Assembly (NCBI RefSeq): GCF_002237595.1
Contig: NZ_CP022529.1
Location: forward strand, 5,176,001 to 5,240,000
Reading direction: 5' to 3'
Length of the DNA: 64,000 nucleotides
Source: Labrenzia sp. VG12
GTDB lineage: Bacteria; Pseudomonadota; Alphaproteobacteria; Rhizobiales; Stappiaceae
Shown: one piece after another, positions 8,577-16,740 of the stretch
Numbering within the stretch: position 1 is the first letter of the stretch
How the letters are laid out: every line of letters begins with the position of its first letter
Program-made: the position numbers and the translations under genes
The notes under the pieces: generated by a model
Told to the model about the DNA's origin: nothing
The model's input: the letters and a program-made list of their open reading frames with translations, nothing else
Databases searched by the model: none

Positions 8577-9620
8577 ATGAATATCGATCTGCTGCGCCGC
8601 CTTTGCGAAACCCCCGGAGTGCCGGGTCACGAACACCGTGTCCGTGAGTTGATCCAGGCGGAAATCGAGGGTCTTTTCGACGAGGTCACCGTCGACCCGA
8701 TGGGCTCGCTTCTGTGCCGCCGGGATGCCCGCAAGACCACCAAGAAGGGCACGCCGAAAAAGGTCATGCTGCTCTGTCACATGGACGAGATCGGCTTTCT
8801 TGTGTCGCATGTGACCGACAAGGGGTTTGCCCATGTGCAGCCGGTCGGCGGCTTTGATGCGCGCAACCTGTTCTCACGCCGCGTTCTGGTGTCGACCGAC
8901 GACGGCGACTTCAAGGGTGTGATGAACCCGGGCGGCAAGCCGATCCACATCTCCTCGCCCGAAGAGCGCAAGAAGGTTCCGGAGCCGAAGGAATTTGTCA
9001 TTGATCTGGGTCTTGGCGAAAAGACCAAGGAGATCGTCAACGTCGGCGACATGGTCACCATGGACGAGCCGCTGATCGAGATCGGCGACAAGGTCGTCTC
9101 CAAGGCGCTCGACAACCGCATCGCCTGCTGGCTCGGCATCGAGGCCATCAAGGGTCTCGGAAAGGCCAAGCATGGCTGCGAGATCCACGTCGCTTTCACC
9201 TGTCAGGAGGAAGTCGGTCTGCGCGGCGCGCGCACGGCGTCCTTTGCCATCAAGCCGGATATCGGCCTTGGTGTGGACACCACGCTTGCCTGCGACACGC
9301 CGGGCGTTCCGGAACAGGACCGCACCACGGTGCAGGGCGAGGGCTTCGGTCTTCATGTCAAGGATTCAAGCTTCATTGCCGACCGGGAGCTGGTGAAGGA
9401 AATCGAGGCGATTGCCGAAAAGGAAAAGATCCCGTTCCAGCGCACCATGCTGGCCGCCGGTGGCCAGGACGGCGCCGCCGCCCAGCAGGCCGCGGCCGGT
9501 GCCAAGGCTGTCGGCATCGTCGTCGGCACGCGCTACATCCACACGGTCACGGAGATGATCCACAAGACCGACCTTCAGGCCGCGCTGGACATTCTGGTGG
9601 CGTATCTGAAAAAGGCCTGA
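8577..9620 (+). CDS. M42-family metallopeptidase
   Basis: M42 enzymes are dinuclear-metal cytosolic aminopeptidases that form large tetrahedral assemblies. The 347-residue product shows the expected ligands and base in order: CHMDEIGF (H68, D70), KALDNRIACW (bridging Asp), CQEEVGLRGA (catalytic Glu and ligand), the VDTTLACDTPG segment and a final RYIHT histidine. Length and order match the family, which also contains proteins once named endoglucanase or FrvX. The start ATG 8577 has AGGA six bases upstream. It is a stand-alone gene. Confidence 0.92.
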   Translation: MNIDLLRRLCETPGVPGHEHRVRELIQAEIEGLFDEVTVDPMGSLLCRRDARKTTKKGTPKKVMLLCHMDEIGFLVSHVTDKGFAHVQPVGGFDARNLFSRRVLVSTDDGDFKGVMNPGGKPIHISSPEERKKVPEPKEFVIDLGLGEKTKEIVNVGDMVTMDEPLIEIGDKVVSKALDNRIACWLGIEAIKGLGKAKHGCEIHVAFTCQEEVGLRGARTASFAIKPDIGLGVDTTLACDTPGVPEQDRTTVQGEGFGLHVKDSSFIADRELVKEIEAIAEKEKIPFQRTMLAAGGQDGAAAQQAAAGAKAVGIVVGTRYIHTVTEMIHKTDLQAALDILVAYLKKA

Positions 9621-9670
9621 GGCTGTTGTGGGCGGGGCGGACAGTCGCCCTGCCAAATGTGTCCCCAACT

Positions 9671-9784
9671 TCGTCATGCCATGGCTTGACCATGGCATCC
9701 ATGCCGTTTCGCTTCCAAAAAGGCGGATGTTACCGTTTGATCGATTCACGGCATGGATTGCAAGGTCAAGCCTTGCAATGACGG
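9671..9784. repeat. Paired inverted palindromic element, copy 3
   Basis: The left half is CGTCAT, arm GCCATGG, loop CTTGA, arm CCATGGC, then ATCCATGCCG. The right half, on the other strand, is CGTCAT, arm TGCAAGG, loop CTTGA, arm CCTTGCA, then ATCCATGCCG. Flanks and loop are identical, while both arms have changed together so that pairing is kept. It lies between convergent genes. Confidence 0.75.
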
Positions 9785-9811
9785 AGTGAATGGAAGTGGA
9801 TATCAGGAGGC

Positions 9812-10426
9812 TCAGGCAACCAATCCAAGCAGGTTCGAGACCTGCTCGCCGGTGCCGGCGTAGAGCTCGCTGACCGATGCGCTTTGATGGCTGAACGAGC
9901 CGTAGTTGAAGTCACCCTCGATGGTCGAGGCGCTGGCGCTGCGGGCGGAGAAGCCCGTTTCGCTGTCATAGGAGACGCGTTCGAAAGAAACGAATTGCGC
10001 TGAAATCGTCTCGCCGCCAATCTCCGCCTCGATCGTTGTGGTTGAAATCGTGGCGCTCTCATAGGCAATGCTGGCGGATGGATCGGTATCTTCCTCGCCG
10101 AGCGCGGCCTTCAGCTGGCCTGCCGTCTTCTGATAATCCTCGACGGTGGCAAGTGCGCCGTCCTTGTCGTCTTCCTCGTCCGAGCCCTTGCCCTTTTCCA
10201 CTGCGTCACGCAGGGCGGCGATCACCACGGCGTCTTCTTCGGCCTTCTTGCTGGCGGCTTCCAGAACGCTGACGGCCGGTGCCTTGTCGTGGCCGTTGCG
10301 CTGGCCGATCTCATGGCCATAGGCATTGCCCTTGGGGGCAGATTTGTGACCCTCAGAGCCGCCACTTGAAAACGTCGCCGAAAAGAGGCTCGTGCTCTGG
10401 GTGGTTGTCTCGATGGAAATCTGCAT
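9812..10426 (-). CDS. Uncharacterised acidic, Ser/Thr-rich protein
   Basis: I do not recognise a family. The 204-residue product has a Gly/Ser/His-rich N-terminal part and a charged middle with KGKGSDEEDDKDG around residue 80. Its Ser/Thr-rich C-terminal half contains regularly alternating polar and hydrophobic residues (SIAYESATISTTTIEAEIGGETISAQFVSFERVSYDSETGFSARSAS), which suggests beta structure. There is no signal peptide, membrane segment or cysteine. Length, codon use and a start with weak AGG upstream make it a plausible gene. Some flagellar or cell-surface associated proteins in this group of bacteria have similar composition, but that is only an impression. Confidence 0.65.
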   Translation of the reverse strand: MQISIETTTQSTSLFSATFSSGGSEGHKSAPKGNAYGHEIGQRNGHDKAPAVSVLEAASKKAEEDAVVIAALRDAVEKGKGSDEEDDKDGALATVEDYQKTAGQLKAALGEEDTDPSASIAYESATISTTTIEAEIGGETISAQFVSFERVSYDSETGFSARSASASTIEGDFNYGSFSHQSASVSELYAGTGEQVSNLLGLVA

Positions 10427-10533
10427 GGCCTAAAGTCCCGCTTCGACCGGCCCTTCCTGGTCCGGCACAGTCCTCAAGCATCCGTCAAAAGACTTAACAG
10501 GCCATTAACCAAATACCGGACTCGGACGCCCGT

Positions 10534-11208
10534 TTAGCTGGGCGCGAATGCCTTTTCCAGGAACCGCCCGCCCAGTACCATGCCCCGTTCGTCGATGGAG
10601 TGGCCGAGCCCGGAGAGCCGATGAAGCGTGGTGGCAACTCCGGCGTTGCTCAAGGCGGCCTGTGCGGCGTCACCGTGATAGACGGGGACCACGTCGTCCT
10701 CTTCCCCGTGAACGATCAGAACCGGGCTGCCGGTTTGGATGCCGGTCAGCCGGTCGGTTCCCGGCAACAACCCGGAAAAGCCGAGAAGGGCCGCAGGCGG
10801 CATCTTGCGGCGCAGGCCGGACTGAAAGGTCATCATGGCGCCCTGGCTGAACCCGACCAGGGCAAGCGCGCGATCATCCAGGCCGAGGGCGGCCAGTTCC
10901 CGATCGAGAAACCGGTCCAGGGTCGCCTGTGCCGCCTCCGCTCCGATCCGGTATTCCTGCGGGGAGCGATCTTCCAGGGGAAACCATTGCCGTCCGCCAA
11001 GAGCTTCGAAGGGCAGCGGTTCGGGAGCGTCGGGTGCGATGAACGCGGCATCGGGGAGCTGACCCTGCCAGGCGCGGCCGAGATCGATCAGGTCCGCGCC
11101 GTCCGCACCATACCCGTGCAGGATCACGATGAGCTGGCGCGGCGCATTGCCGGAGGCCGGTGCAAGGCGGGGACCGTCAAGCGGCGGGGGTGTAGGTCTT
11201 TGCATCAT
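10534..11208 (-). CDS. Alpha/beta hydrolase, carboxylesterase/phospholipase (Abhydrolase_2)
   Basis: The 224-residue serine hydrolase has the oxyanion segment LHGYGADG, the nucleophile elbow GFSQGAMM, a late Asp in HGEEDDVVP and the final His in GLGHSIDE. This is the order of the Abhydrolase_2 family of small carboxylesterases and lysophospholipases (YpfH-like). I set the start at ATG 11208, which follows the stop codon of the upstream MFS gene by a single base. Translational coupling with the transporter is therefore likely. An ATG three bases downstream is equally possible. Confidence 0.88.
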   Translation of the reverse strand: MMQRPTPPPLDGPRLAPASGNAPRQLIVILHGYGADGADLIDLGRAWQGQLPDAAFIAPDAPEPLPFEALGGRQWFPLEDRSPQEYRIGAEAAQATLDRFLDRELAALGLDDRALALVGFSQGAMMTFQSGLRRKMPPAALLGFSGLLPGTDRLTGIQTGSPVLIVHGEEDDVVPVYHGDAAQAALSNAGVATTLHRLSGLGHSIDERGMVLGGRFLEKAFAPS

Positions 11209-11209
11209 A

Positions 11210-12472
11210 TCATTCTGCCGCCGATTGGGACTGTCCTGAGCCTGGAGGGCGCTGCCCCGCTTCCTGACGGATGAAGGGCAGGGCAATCAGAAGAGACGCC
11301 AGGATCAGCACACCGGCAAGCGCAAAGGGCGCGCCGGGGAACAAGACAACGGCCACCGGACCGGAAAATGCGGCAAAGATCTGGGTCATGACGAAAGGGC
11401 TGACCACCATGGACAGTCCCGCCGCGCTGGCAATCATGCCCTGCAGCTCGCCTTGTGCATTGTCCGGGACGCGGTTGGCCATGAGGCCGGTAAAGGCCGG
11501 TGTCGCCAGCGCGCCGAGTGCGGCAAAGCAGATCAGCGCATAGGCCATTGCACCGCTGTCGGCGACGGCGAGCCCTGCAAAGGCGATCAGGTTGGCGACA
11601 AGGCCCGCGAGCAGCGTCCGGCCCGGCCCGAGCTTGGGTTCCAGCACCCGGATCAGGTAGCCCTGGACGAAGGCGAAACCGATCCCGACAAAGGCGAGCG
11701 ACAAGCCGATGTCACGCGGGGTCCAGCCGAACACCTCTTCCGAGTAGTAGCTCCAGACCGCGGGATAGACGTAGTGGGCGATGTCGAACAGGAACACCGC
11801 CAGAAGCAATGTTCTGACGGCCGGGTAGGCCGCCAGTTGTTTCAGGGCCCCCAGCGGGTTGGCGCGCCGCCAGTCGAAACGGCGCCGGTTTTCAGTCTTT
11901 AGGGTTTCCGGCAGGACAAAACAGCCAAACAGGAAATTGACGAAGGACAGCGCCGCGGCGGCGTAGAAGGGGGCACGCGGGCCATATTCGCCCAGAAAAC
12001 CGCCGATCATCGGACCGAGCACAAACCCGATCCCGAACCCGGCGCCGACGAGACCGAAATTCTTGGCCCGGTCCTCTTTTGACGACACATCGGCAATATA
12101 GGCCGAGGCGGCGGAGAAGGTCGCCCCGGACACACCGGCCAGCGTGCGGCCCACGAACAGGATCGCCAGGTTCCAGGACAAGGCCATGATCAGATAGTCG
12201 ATGGCCATGGCGAACATGGACACCAGCAGCACCGGCCGTCGTCCGAAGCGGTCGGAGAGATTGCCGAGCGTCGGGCCGAACAGGAACTGCATCAGGGCAT
12301 AGACCACGGCCAGGGCCCCGCCCCAGCGCGCGGCGTCGCTGACCGGCAGGGAAGTCAGGTCCGTCAGGAGCGACGGCATCACCGGCATCATCAGGCCGAT
12401 GCCCATGGAGTTCAGGGTCAGCGTGACCAGGATGAAGCCGAGGGCGGCGCGTTTGGACGGACCTGTTGGCAA
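11210..12472 (-). CDS. MFS transporter, TetA/DHA1 family
   Basis: The 420-residue protein has about twelve hydrophobic helices and the MFS motif A variant GNLSDRFGRRPVLL after helix 2. It also shows helix-5 motif C-like glycines and prolines (GAGFGIGFVLGPMIGGFLGE). This is the TetA-type drug:proton antiporter subfamily. A real tetracycline phenotype cannot be read from sequence. The only start that retains the first helix is TTG 12472, preceded by GGGAAA; the next Met is inside helix 1. It is followed within one base by the esterase gene. Confidence 0.88.
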   Translation of the reverse strand: MPTGPSKRAALGFILVTLTLNSMGIGLMMPVMPSLLTDLTSLPVSDAARWGGALAVVYALMQFLFGPTLGNLSDRFGRRPVLLVSMFAMAIDYLIMALSWNLAILFVGRTLAGVSGATFSAASAYIADVSSKEDRAKNFGLVGAGFGIGFVLGPMIGGFLGEYGPRAPFYAAAALSFVNFLFGCFVLPETLKTENRRRFDWRRANPLGALKQLAAYPAVRTLLLAVFLFDIAHYVYPAVWSYYSEEVFGWTPRDIGLSLAFVGIGFAFVQGYLIRVLEPKLGPGRTLLAGLVANLIAFAGLAVADSGAMAYALICFAALGALATPAFTGLMANRVPDNAQGELQGMIASAAGLSMVVSPFVMTQIFAAFSGPVAVVLFPGAPFALAGVLILASLLIALPFIRQEAGQRPPGSGQSQSAAE

Positions 12473-12544
12473 GCAGATTTCCCGAGTTGCGTGCGAAACC
12501 GAGCGGGCGCGAAGGCGCGCCCTGTCGTCAGTCTCTTAGCGCAC

Positions 12545-14146
12545 CTACTCCGCTGCCACCAGAGCCGGCTGTTCCCATTGGCCTTTTTCGATCTCGACGA
12601 TCTGTTTGTCGATCTGGGCGACCACGAAACGCGAGAACGGTCCGAGATGCACATAAAGCGCCAGCATCATCAGCACCGGCTTGAGCGCACGGAAGTTTGT
12701 GAAAGCGGTTCTGAGAATGGTCTTCCAGATCTGCCAGCGATACGTGGTGTCCTTGAACGTGATTCCCCAGAGCAGCTGGCTGACCTGTTTGATGTCATGC
12801 GCGAAACCTGCCCCGAAAACGGCACCGTTGGCCCCGTTCATCTTGAGCATGGACGCCACCTTCCGAACCCGGCCGAAATAGGCCTCCGGACTGTAGACCC
12901 GGTCGATCACCTTCTTGAAATCGTTGAGAATTTGGTCGCGCGGCCGCACGGTCGTGAAATTGAGGCCGGCTGTGCACTGATCACCATGTTCGGTGTCCGG
13001 GTCATCGGTTCCGAAATCCGCGTGCAGCCTGCCTTCCTTGGCAAGGCGCCGGGTCAGCTGGGTATTCGGCAGAGCGTAGAGCAGACCGGTCATGGCAACC
13101 GGGATTGCCGCTTCCTCGATCAGCGCCGAGATTTCGTCGGCAACCTTGTCGCTTTCCTCGTCGAAGCCGACGATGAAACCGGCCAGCACAAAAATGCCTG
13201 CGTCGTAGATCTTGTGAACACTCTCGGCGATGTTGCGCCGTGTGTTCTGTTTCTTGCGCGTTGCGACCAGGACGTCCGGATCCGGGCTTTCAATGCCTAT
13301 GAAAACCGAGAAGTAGCCCGCGTCCTGCATCATTTTCAGCAGGGCTTCGTCGTCCGCCAGGTTCAGCGACGCTTCGGTGGACATTTCGAACGGATAGTTC
13401 TTGTCCTTCTGCCAGGCGGCCAGCTCCGGCAGGAACATCTTCACGGCCTTCTTGTTGCCGATCAGGTTGTCGTCGACAAAATCGACATGGCCGCGATAAC
13501 CGAGTTCATAGAGACGGTCGAGTTCGGCAAGCATCTGCGCGTTGGTCTTGGTGCGCGGAACCCGGCCATAGAGTTCGATAATGTCGCAGAACTCGCAGGT
13601 GAACGGACAACCGCGAGAATACTGCACCCCGATCTGGACATAATCGTCGAATTTCAGCAGGTCGAAACGCGGGATCGGGCTGGAGCTTACGTCGGCCTTG
13701 AACTTTTCCGCGGTGAAGCGACCGTTGCGCGCGCCCTCGTTCCAGGCCGAGACGAAGGCTTCCAGAATGCCTTCGGCTTCGCCCAGGACCAGGAAATCCG
13801 CTGCTTCATAAACTTCGGGTGAAGACGTTGCGTCGGGACCTCCGACGACGACCGGAATGCCCTTGTCCTGCGCGCGCCGAATGACGGCCAGGCAGTCGGC
13901 CTGCTGAGGCAGCATACCGCCGGTCATGATCATGTCTGCCCAGGCAAGGTCGTCGCTGGTAAGCGAGCCGGTGTTGCGATCGACCAGCCGGACGGACCAG
14001 TCGTCCGGCAGCATGGCGGCAACCGTGATCAGCCCAAGGGGCGGTGCCGGGTACTTCGCTCCAACCAGTTCGCAGGTGGCGCCGTAATTCCAGAAAGAGC
14101 CGGAATTAAAACGCGGATACACCAACAAAACATTGCATTGCGACAT
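12545..14146 (-). CDS. B12-binding radical SAM protein with DUF4070-type C-terminus
   Basis: The 533-residue protein has a Rossmann-like cobalamin-binding region (about residues 1-130). A radical SAM core follows with the cluster motif CPFTCEFC (C180, C184, C187), then a long helical C-terminal region of the DUF4070 type. The classical DxHxxG cobalamin motif is not visible, as in many members of this class. Its architecture parallels the hopanoid methylase HpnP, but the motif surroundings differ and no hopanoid genes are nearby, so I leave the substrate open. The start ATG 14146 has GGAGGG eight bases upstream. The MFS gene follows on the same strand after 72 bases. Confidence 0.85.
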   Translation of the reverse strand: MSQCNVLLVYPRFNSGSFWNYGATCELVGAKYPAPPLGLITVAAMLPDDWSVRLVDRNTGSLTSDDLAWADMIMTGGMLPQQADCLAVIRRAQDKGIPVVVGGPDATSSPEVYEAADFLVLGEAEGILEAFVSAWNEGARNGRFTAEKFKADVSSSPIPRFDLLKFDDYVQIGVQYSRGCPFTCEFCDIIELYGRVPRTKTNAQMLAELDRLYELGYRGHVDFVDDNLIGNKKAVKMFLPELAAWQKDKNYPFEMSTEASLNLADDEALLKMMQDAGYFSVFIGIESPDPDVLVATRKKQNTRRNIAESVHKIYDAGIFVLAGFIVGFDEESDKVADEISALIEEAAIPVAMTGLLYALPNTQLTRRLAKEGRLHADFGTDDPDTEHGDQCTAGLNFTTVRPRDQILNDFKKVIDRVYSPEAYFGRVRKVASMLKMNGANGAVFGAGFAHDIKQVSQLLWGITFKDTTYRWQIWKTILRTAFTNFRALKPVLMMLALYVHLGPFSRFVVAQIDKQIVEIEKGQWEQPALVAAE

Positions 14147-14267
14147 GCACGGTCCCTCCAGACGGACGCTCGCCCCCAGTGGCGACACCGTATCAACTTT
14201 GGCCGCAGGCACAACCGCTTAAAATGGCGTGGCAGAAATAGAGGCAGACGTGACGGCTGGCATATTG

Positions 14268-15581
14268 TCACGTGGGCGGGGTGTCAGGCTTGCTGAGGCG
14301 AAAAACCAGGCCCTGAACGTCCTTGCCAAGCTCCTGTCGCAGGGCAACGAATTTCTCCGCTTCATAAGAAAGCCCCGCCGCTTCGGCGCTCCGCTTGAGA
14401 TAGGCCGGATTGTGCAAATACCGCCCGGTGGCGTCGACCCGGTAGTCCGGGCCGTCTGCTTCATCCAGATGTTCGACGCTGGCCACCAGCAGTCCGCCAG
14501 GTTTCAGGGCGCGGCAGAGCGCTTCCATGAAGGGGGTGAGATCGCCGATGTAACACAGCGTATCGACGCAGACCGCCAGGTCGAATTGTGTTGGCAGATC
14601 CGAATTCAGAAAGCCGACCAGCTCGACTTCCAGAAGGAAGTCATAAACTTCCAGCGCAGCGGCCTTGCGTAGCATGCCCGGTGACAGGTCGATGCCGGTG
14701 AGTTTGCCGCACCGGGCGCGGATCAGAGGGCCGCATAGGCCGGTGCCGCAGCCGAGATCGACAACGTCCGGAAACGGGCCCGGCCGGGTCTCGGCAAGGC
14801 GGACGACTTCTTCGGCGACAAGTTCGGGAGCCCTGTAGCCGAGGTTTTTCAGCACCTCGTCGAAACTGTCGGAAAAACTGTCGAAATGGGTTTTGACATA
14901 ATCTTCCGGCGCCTGGTCCAGATCGTCGCCGCGCACGGCGGCCAGCTGATACCGCACGATGGTATTGTCCGGATCGGCCCTGAGCAGGCTTTCCAGATGC
15001 TCAATCGCCCGGTCGCGGCGGCCCAGGGCACAGAGCACCCGGGCATGCCAGATCGGGTCCGACCAGACGTCGGCGCCGAATTCCAGGCAGCGTTCCAGTG
15101 CGTCGGCGGCCTCGTCCCGGTGGCCGGACAGCATCAGCGACATGCCGTAATTGTGCCAGGCATTGGGATTGTCGGGATCAAGCCGGACAATTTCCCTCAG
15201 GATCGGCAGCAGGTCGTCGTTGTTGGTGGCGCCTTCCAGCATCAGGTTGATGTTGTTCCAGGCTTCCTCATGGCGCGGCTCGATCTCCACGGCCCGGACA
15301 TAGGCTTCAAGCGCCTCGTCCTGCTTCTCCGACAGTTTCAGGATATTGCCGAGATTGTTGTAGGCCGCGGCATTGCGGCTGTTCTGGTCCAGGGACTTGC
15401 GGATCAGGGTCACGGCGTTGTCGGGCTTTCCCGCATCGAAATGCAGCAGCCCCAGAAAGTGCAATCCGTCGGCGTGGTCCGGATCGTTCGTGAGCACGTC
15501 CTTGTAAGCGGCAAGCGCAGCTTCCAGATTGCCGCTGCGATGGGCGTTGATCCCTTCCTGCAGCCTGGCATCGACCTCCAT
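14268..15581 (-). CDS. TPR-repeat protein fused to a class I SAM methyltransferase
   Basis: Residues 1-215 form about six tetratricopeptide repeats, with typical G-Y-A/L-N-P spacing (for example NAAAYNNLGNILKLSEKQDEALEAYVRAVEIEP). Residues 225-437 are a class I methyltransferase with motif I VVDLGCGTGLCGP near residue 275, acidic motif II GIDLSPGML, and ALKPGGLLVASVEHLDE. Such fusions methylate unknown protein or small-molecule targets brought in by the repeats. The start ATG 15581 has GGGAGA seven bases upstream. A strong terminator sits immediately upstream at 15596-15621, so expression from the cold-shock-like gene would need readthrough. Confidence 0.9.
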   Translation of the reverse strand: MEVDARLQEGINAHRSGNLEAALAAYKDVLTNDPDHADGLHFLGLLHFDAGKPDNAVTLIRKSLDQNSRNAAAYNNLGNILKLSEKQDEALEAYVRAVEIEPRHEEAWNNINLMLEGATNNDDLLPILREIVRLDPDNPNAWHNYGMSLMLSGHRDEAADALERCLEFGADVWSDPIWHARVLCALGRRDRAIEHLESLLRADPDNTIVRYQLAAVRGDDLDQAPEDYVKTHFDSFSDSFDEVLKNLGYRAPELVAEEVVRLAETRPGPFPDVVDLGCGTGLCGPLIRARCGKLTGIDLSPGMLRKAAALEVYDFLLEVELVGFLNSDLPTQFDLAVCVDTLCYIGDLTPFMEALCRALKPGGLLVASVEHLDEADGPDYRVDATGRYLHNPAYLKRSAEAAGLSYEAEKFVALRQELGKDVQGLVFRLSKPDTPPT

Positions 15582-15595
15582 AGCGCATCTCCCAA

Positions 15596-15621
15596 TAAAA
15601 AAGGGCGGTCGAACCGCCCTT
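15596..15621 (-). terminator. Rho-independent terminator between the csp-like gene and the TPR-methyltransferase
   Basis: On the minus strand a 9-bp stem AAGGGCGGT/ACCGCCCTT with a three-base loop is followed by TTTTTT. It begins 24 bases after the csp-like stop codon and ends only about 15 bases before the start of the TPR-methyltransferase. Confidence 0.88.
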
Positions 15622-15644
15622 GTCGCCGGAAAGACGCTGTTACG

Positions 15645-15845
15645 TTACAGCACTTTCAGGTCTTCAGCCACCTTCTGACCGCGGCGCCACTCCAGATCGA
15701 ACGCCACAAGCTGGCCTTCTCTCAAGGTGTCGATGCCGGACCGGCGCAGGGCCGTGATGTCGACGGGAATATCCTCGCCGTCCTGCGGTTCGATCGTGCC
15801 GATACCTCGGCCCTGATCAAACCATTTTACGTTTCCATGCAGCAT
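15645..15845 (-). CDS. Cold-shock-domain-like small protein, degenerate RNP motifs
   Basis: The 66-residue product begins MLHGNVKWFDQGRGIGTIEP, clearly related to the cold-shock start GxVKWFNxxKGFGFI. The nucleic-acid-binding motifs are changed: RNP1 KGFGFI is RGIGTI, and RNP2 VFVH is IPVD. Most stacking aromatics are therefore lost, although the VKWF tryptophan remains. The C-terminus VAFDLEWRRGQKVAEDLKVL keeps the family ending. It may bind nucleic acid weakly or have another partner. A terminator follows directly. Confidence 0.82.
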   Translation of the reverse strand: MLHGNVKWFDQGRGIGTIEPQDGEDIPVDITALRRSGIDTLREGQLVAFDLEWRRGQKVAEDLKVL

Positions 15846-16103
15846 GGAGTCTTCTTTCCAATTTTTCGCCTCAAGGCATATGACCGCTACAGATAGCGGA
15901 ATTTTTCAACGCCTTGATGACAGTGTTGATGATAATACTAAAGTACTTGCCGGATCTCGGCCGGGAATAAACGCCCTCGCGCGCAGTCTAAGCGGACTGC
16001 GACACTTCGAAGTGCAGTTCCTGTAAAGCTGAGATCTGTTGCCTGGCGAACAGGCCAGAACTTTAACACAGTATTCCCTAGTATGGTAATGAATTTGTTA
16101 ATT

Positions 16104-16574
16104 TCAAGACCCGGGCCCTCTGTCGAGCTGGCCGGTAATCACATATTTGAGGATATCTACCACTTGTTCCGAGGTCTCGGCGACCGCGAGTGCAGCTGCG
16201 TCAACTTCCTTCAAGGGGTGGGTCAGGGAAGGATCGTGCAAGACGATCACCGATTTGCCGAGTGCGGAGGCATAGCCTGCGTCGAAAGCGGCGTTCCACT
16301 GCTTGTACTTGTCGCCGAAACGCACCACGACGATGTCGGCCTTTTCGATCAGGCTGCGGGTGCGGATCGCGTTCATCTTGGCGCCCTTGTGGTCATACCA
16401 GAACTTCTGGTCTTCACCGCCCAGGATGGCCGCGCCGCAATCGTCACTGGCGTCGTGATCGGTGACCGGGGCCGAAAAGGCAACCGGCAGGCCGAGGGCT
16501 TTCGATCCGTCCATGATCCGTTCGCGCCAGTCGGTATGAATTTCGCCGGATAAATATACGCGCCAGGTGTCCAT
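16104..16574 (-). CDS. YtoQ-family protein (nucleoside 2-deoxyribosyltransferase-like fold)
   Basis: The 156-residue product (MDTWRVYLSGEIHTDWRERI) has the conserved YtoQ features. These include YLSGEIHTDWR near the start, VTDHDASDDCGAAILG, the central MNAIRTRSLIEKADIVVVRFGDKYKQWNAAFDAGYA and the late HDPSLTHPLKEVDAAALAVAETSEQVV. The fold resembles nucleoside deoxyribosyltransferases, but the reaction is not established for this family. The start ATG 16574 has GGAGGA five bases upstream. It is flanked by same-strand genes with gaps over 150 bases, so it is probably monocistronic. Confidence 0.9.
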   Translation of the reverse strand: MDTWRVYLSGEIHTDWRERIMDGSKALGLPVAFSAPVTDHDASDDCGAAILGGEDQKFWYDHKGAKMNAIRTRSLIEKADIVVVRFGDKYKQWNAAFDAGYASALGKSVIVLHDPSLTHPLKEVDAAALAVAETSEQVVDILKYVITGQLDRGPGS

Positions 16575-16681
16575 GTGTTCCTCCCGATTATGCTCTTGAA
16601 GTCAGTGACCTTTGGCACTGAAACCTGGTTCGAAGCTGGGGAGGAAGTTGCGTCCCGTCAAGACCATCAGGGGCGTTGTTG

Positions 16682-16705
16682 CCTGATATTTATCGATAAA
16701 TCAGG
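16682..16705. promoter_or_regulatory. Near-perfect 24-base palindrome between cyclase and ytoQ-like gene
   Basis: CCTGA and TCAGG flank a perfect 12-base dyad TTTATCGATAAA (16689-16700), with two extra bases on one side. It lies 36 bases past the end of the cyclase gene and 108 bases upstream of the start of the YtoQ gene. It could be an operator or part of a terminator; no T tract follows. Confidence 0.35.
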
Positions 16706-16740
16706 TCTTGGCCGGGTGAGACCTCGCACGACAGGTCCCT

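Noticed and set aside
12545..14146. Assignment of the radical SAM protein as hopanoid methylase HpnP
   Set aside because: Architecture fits, but the sequence around the cluster differs and no hopanoid gene is nearby.
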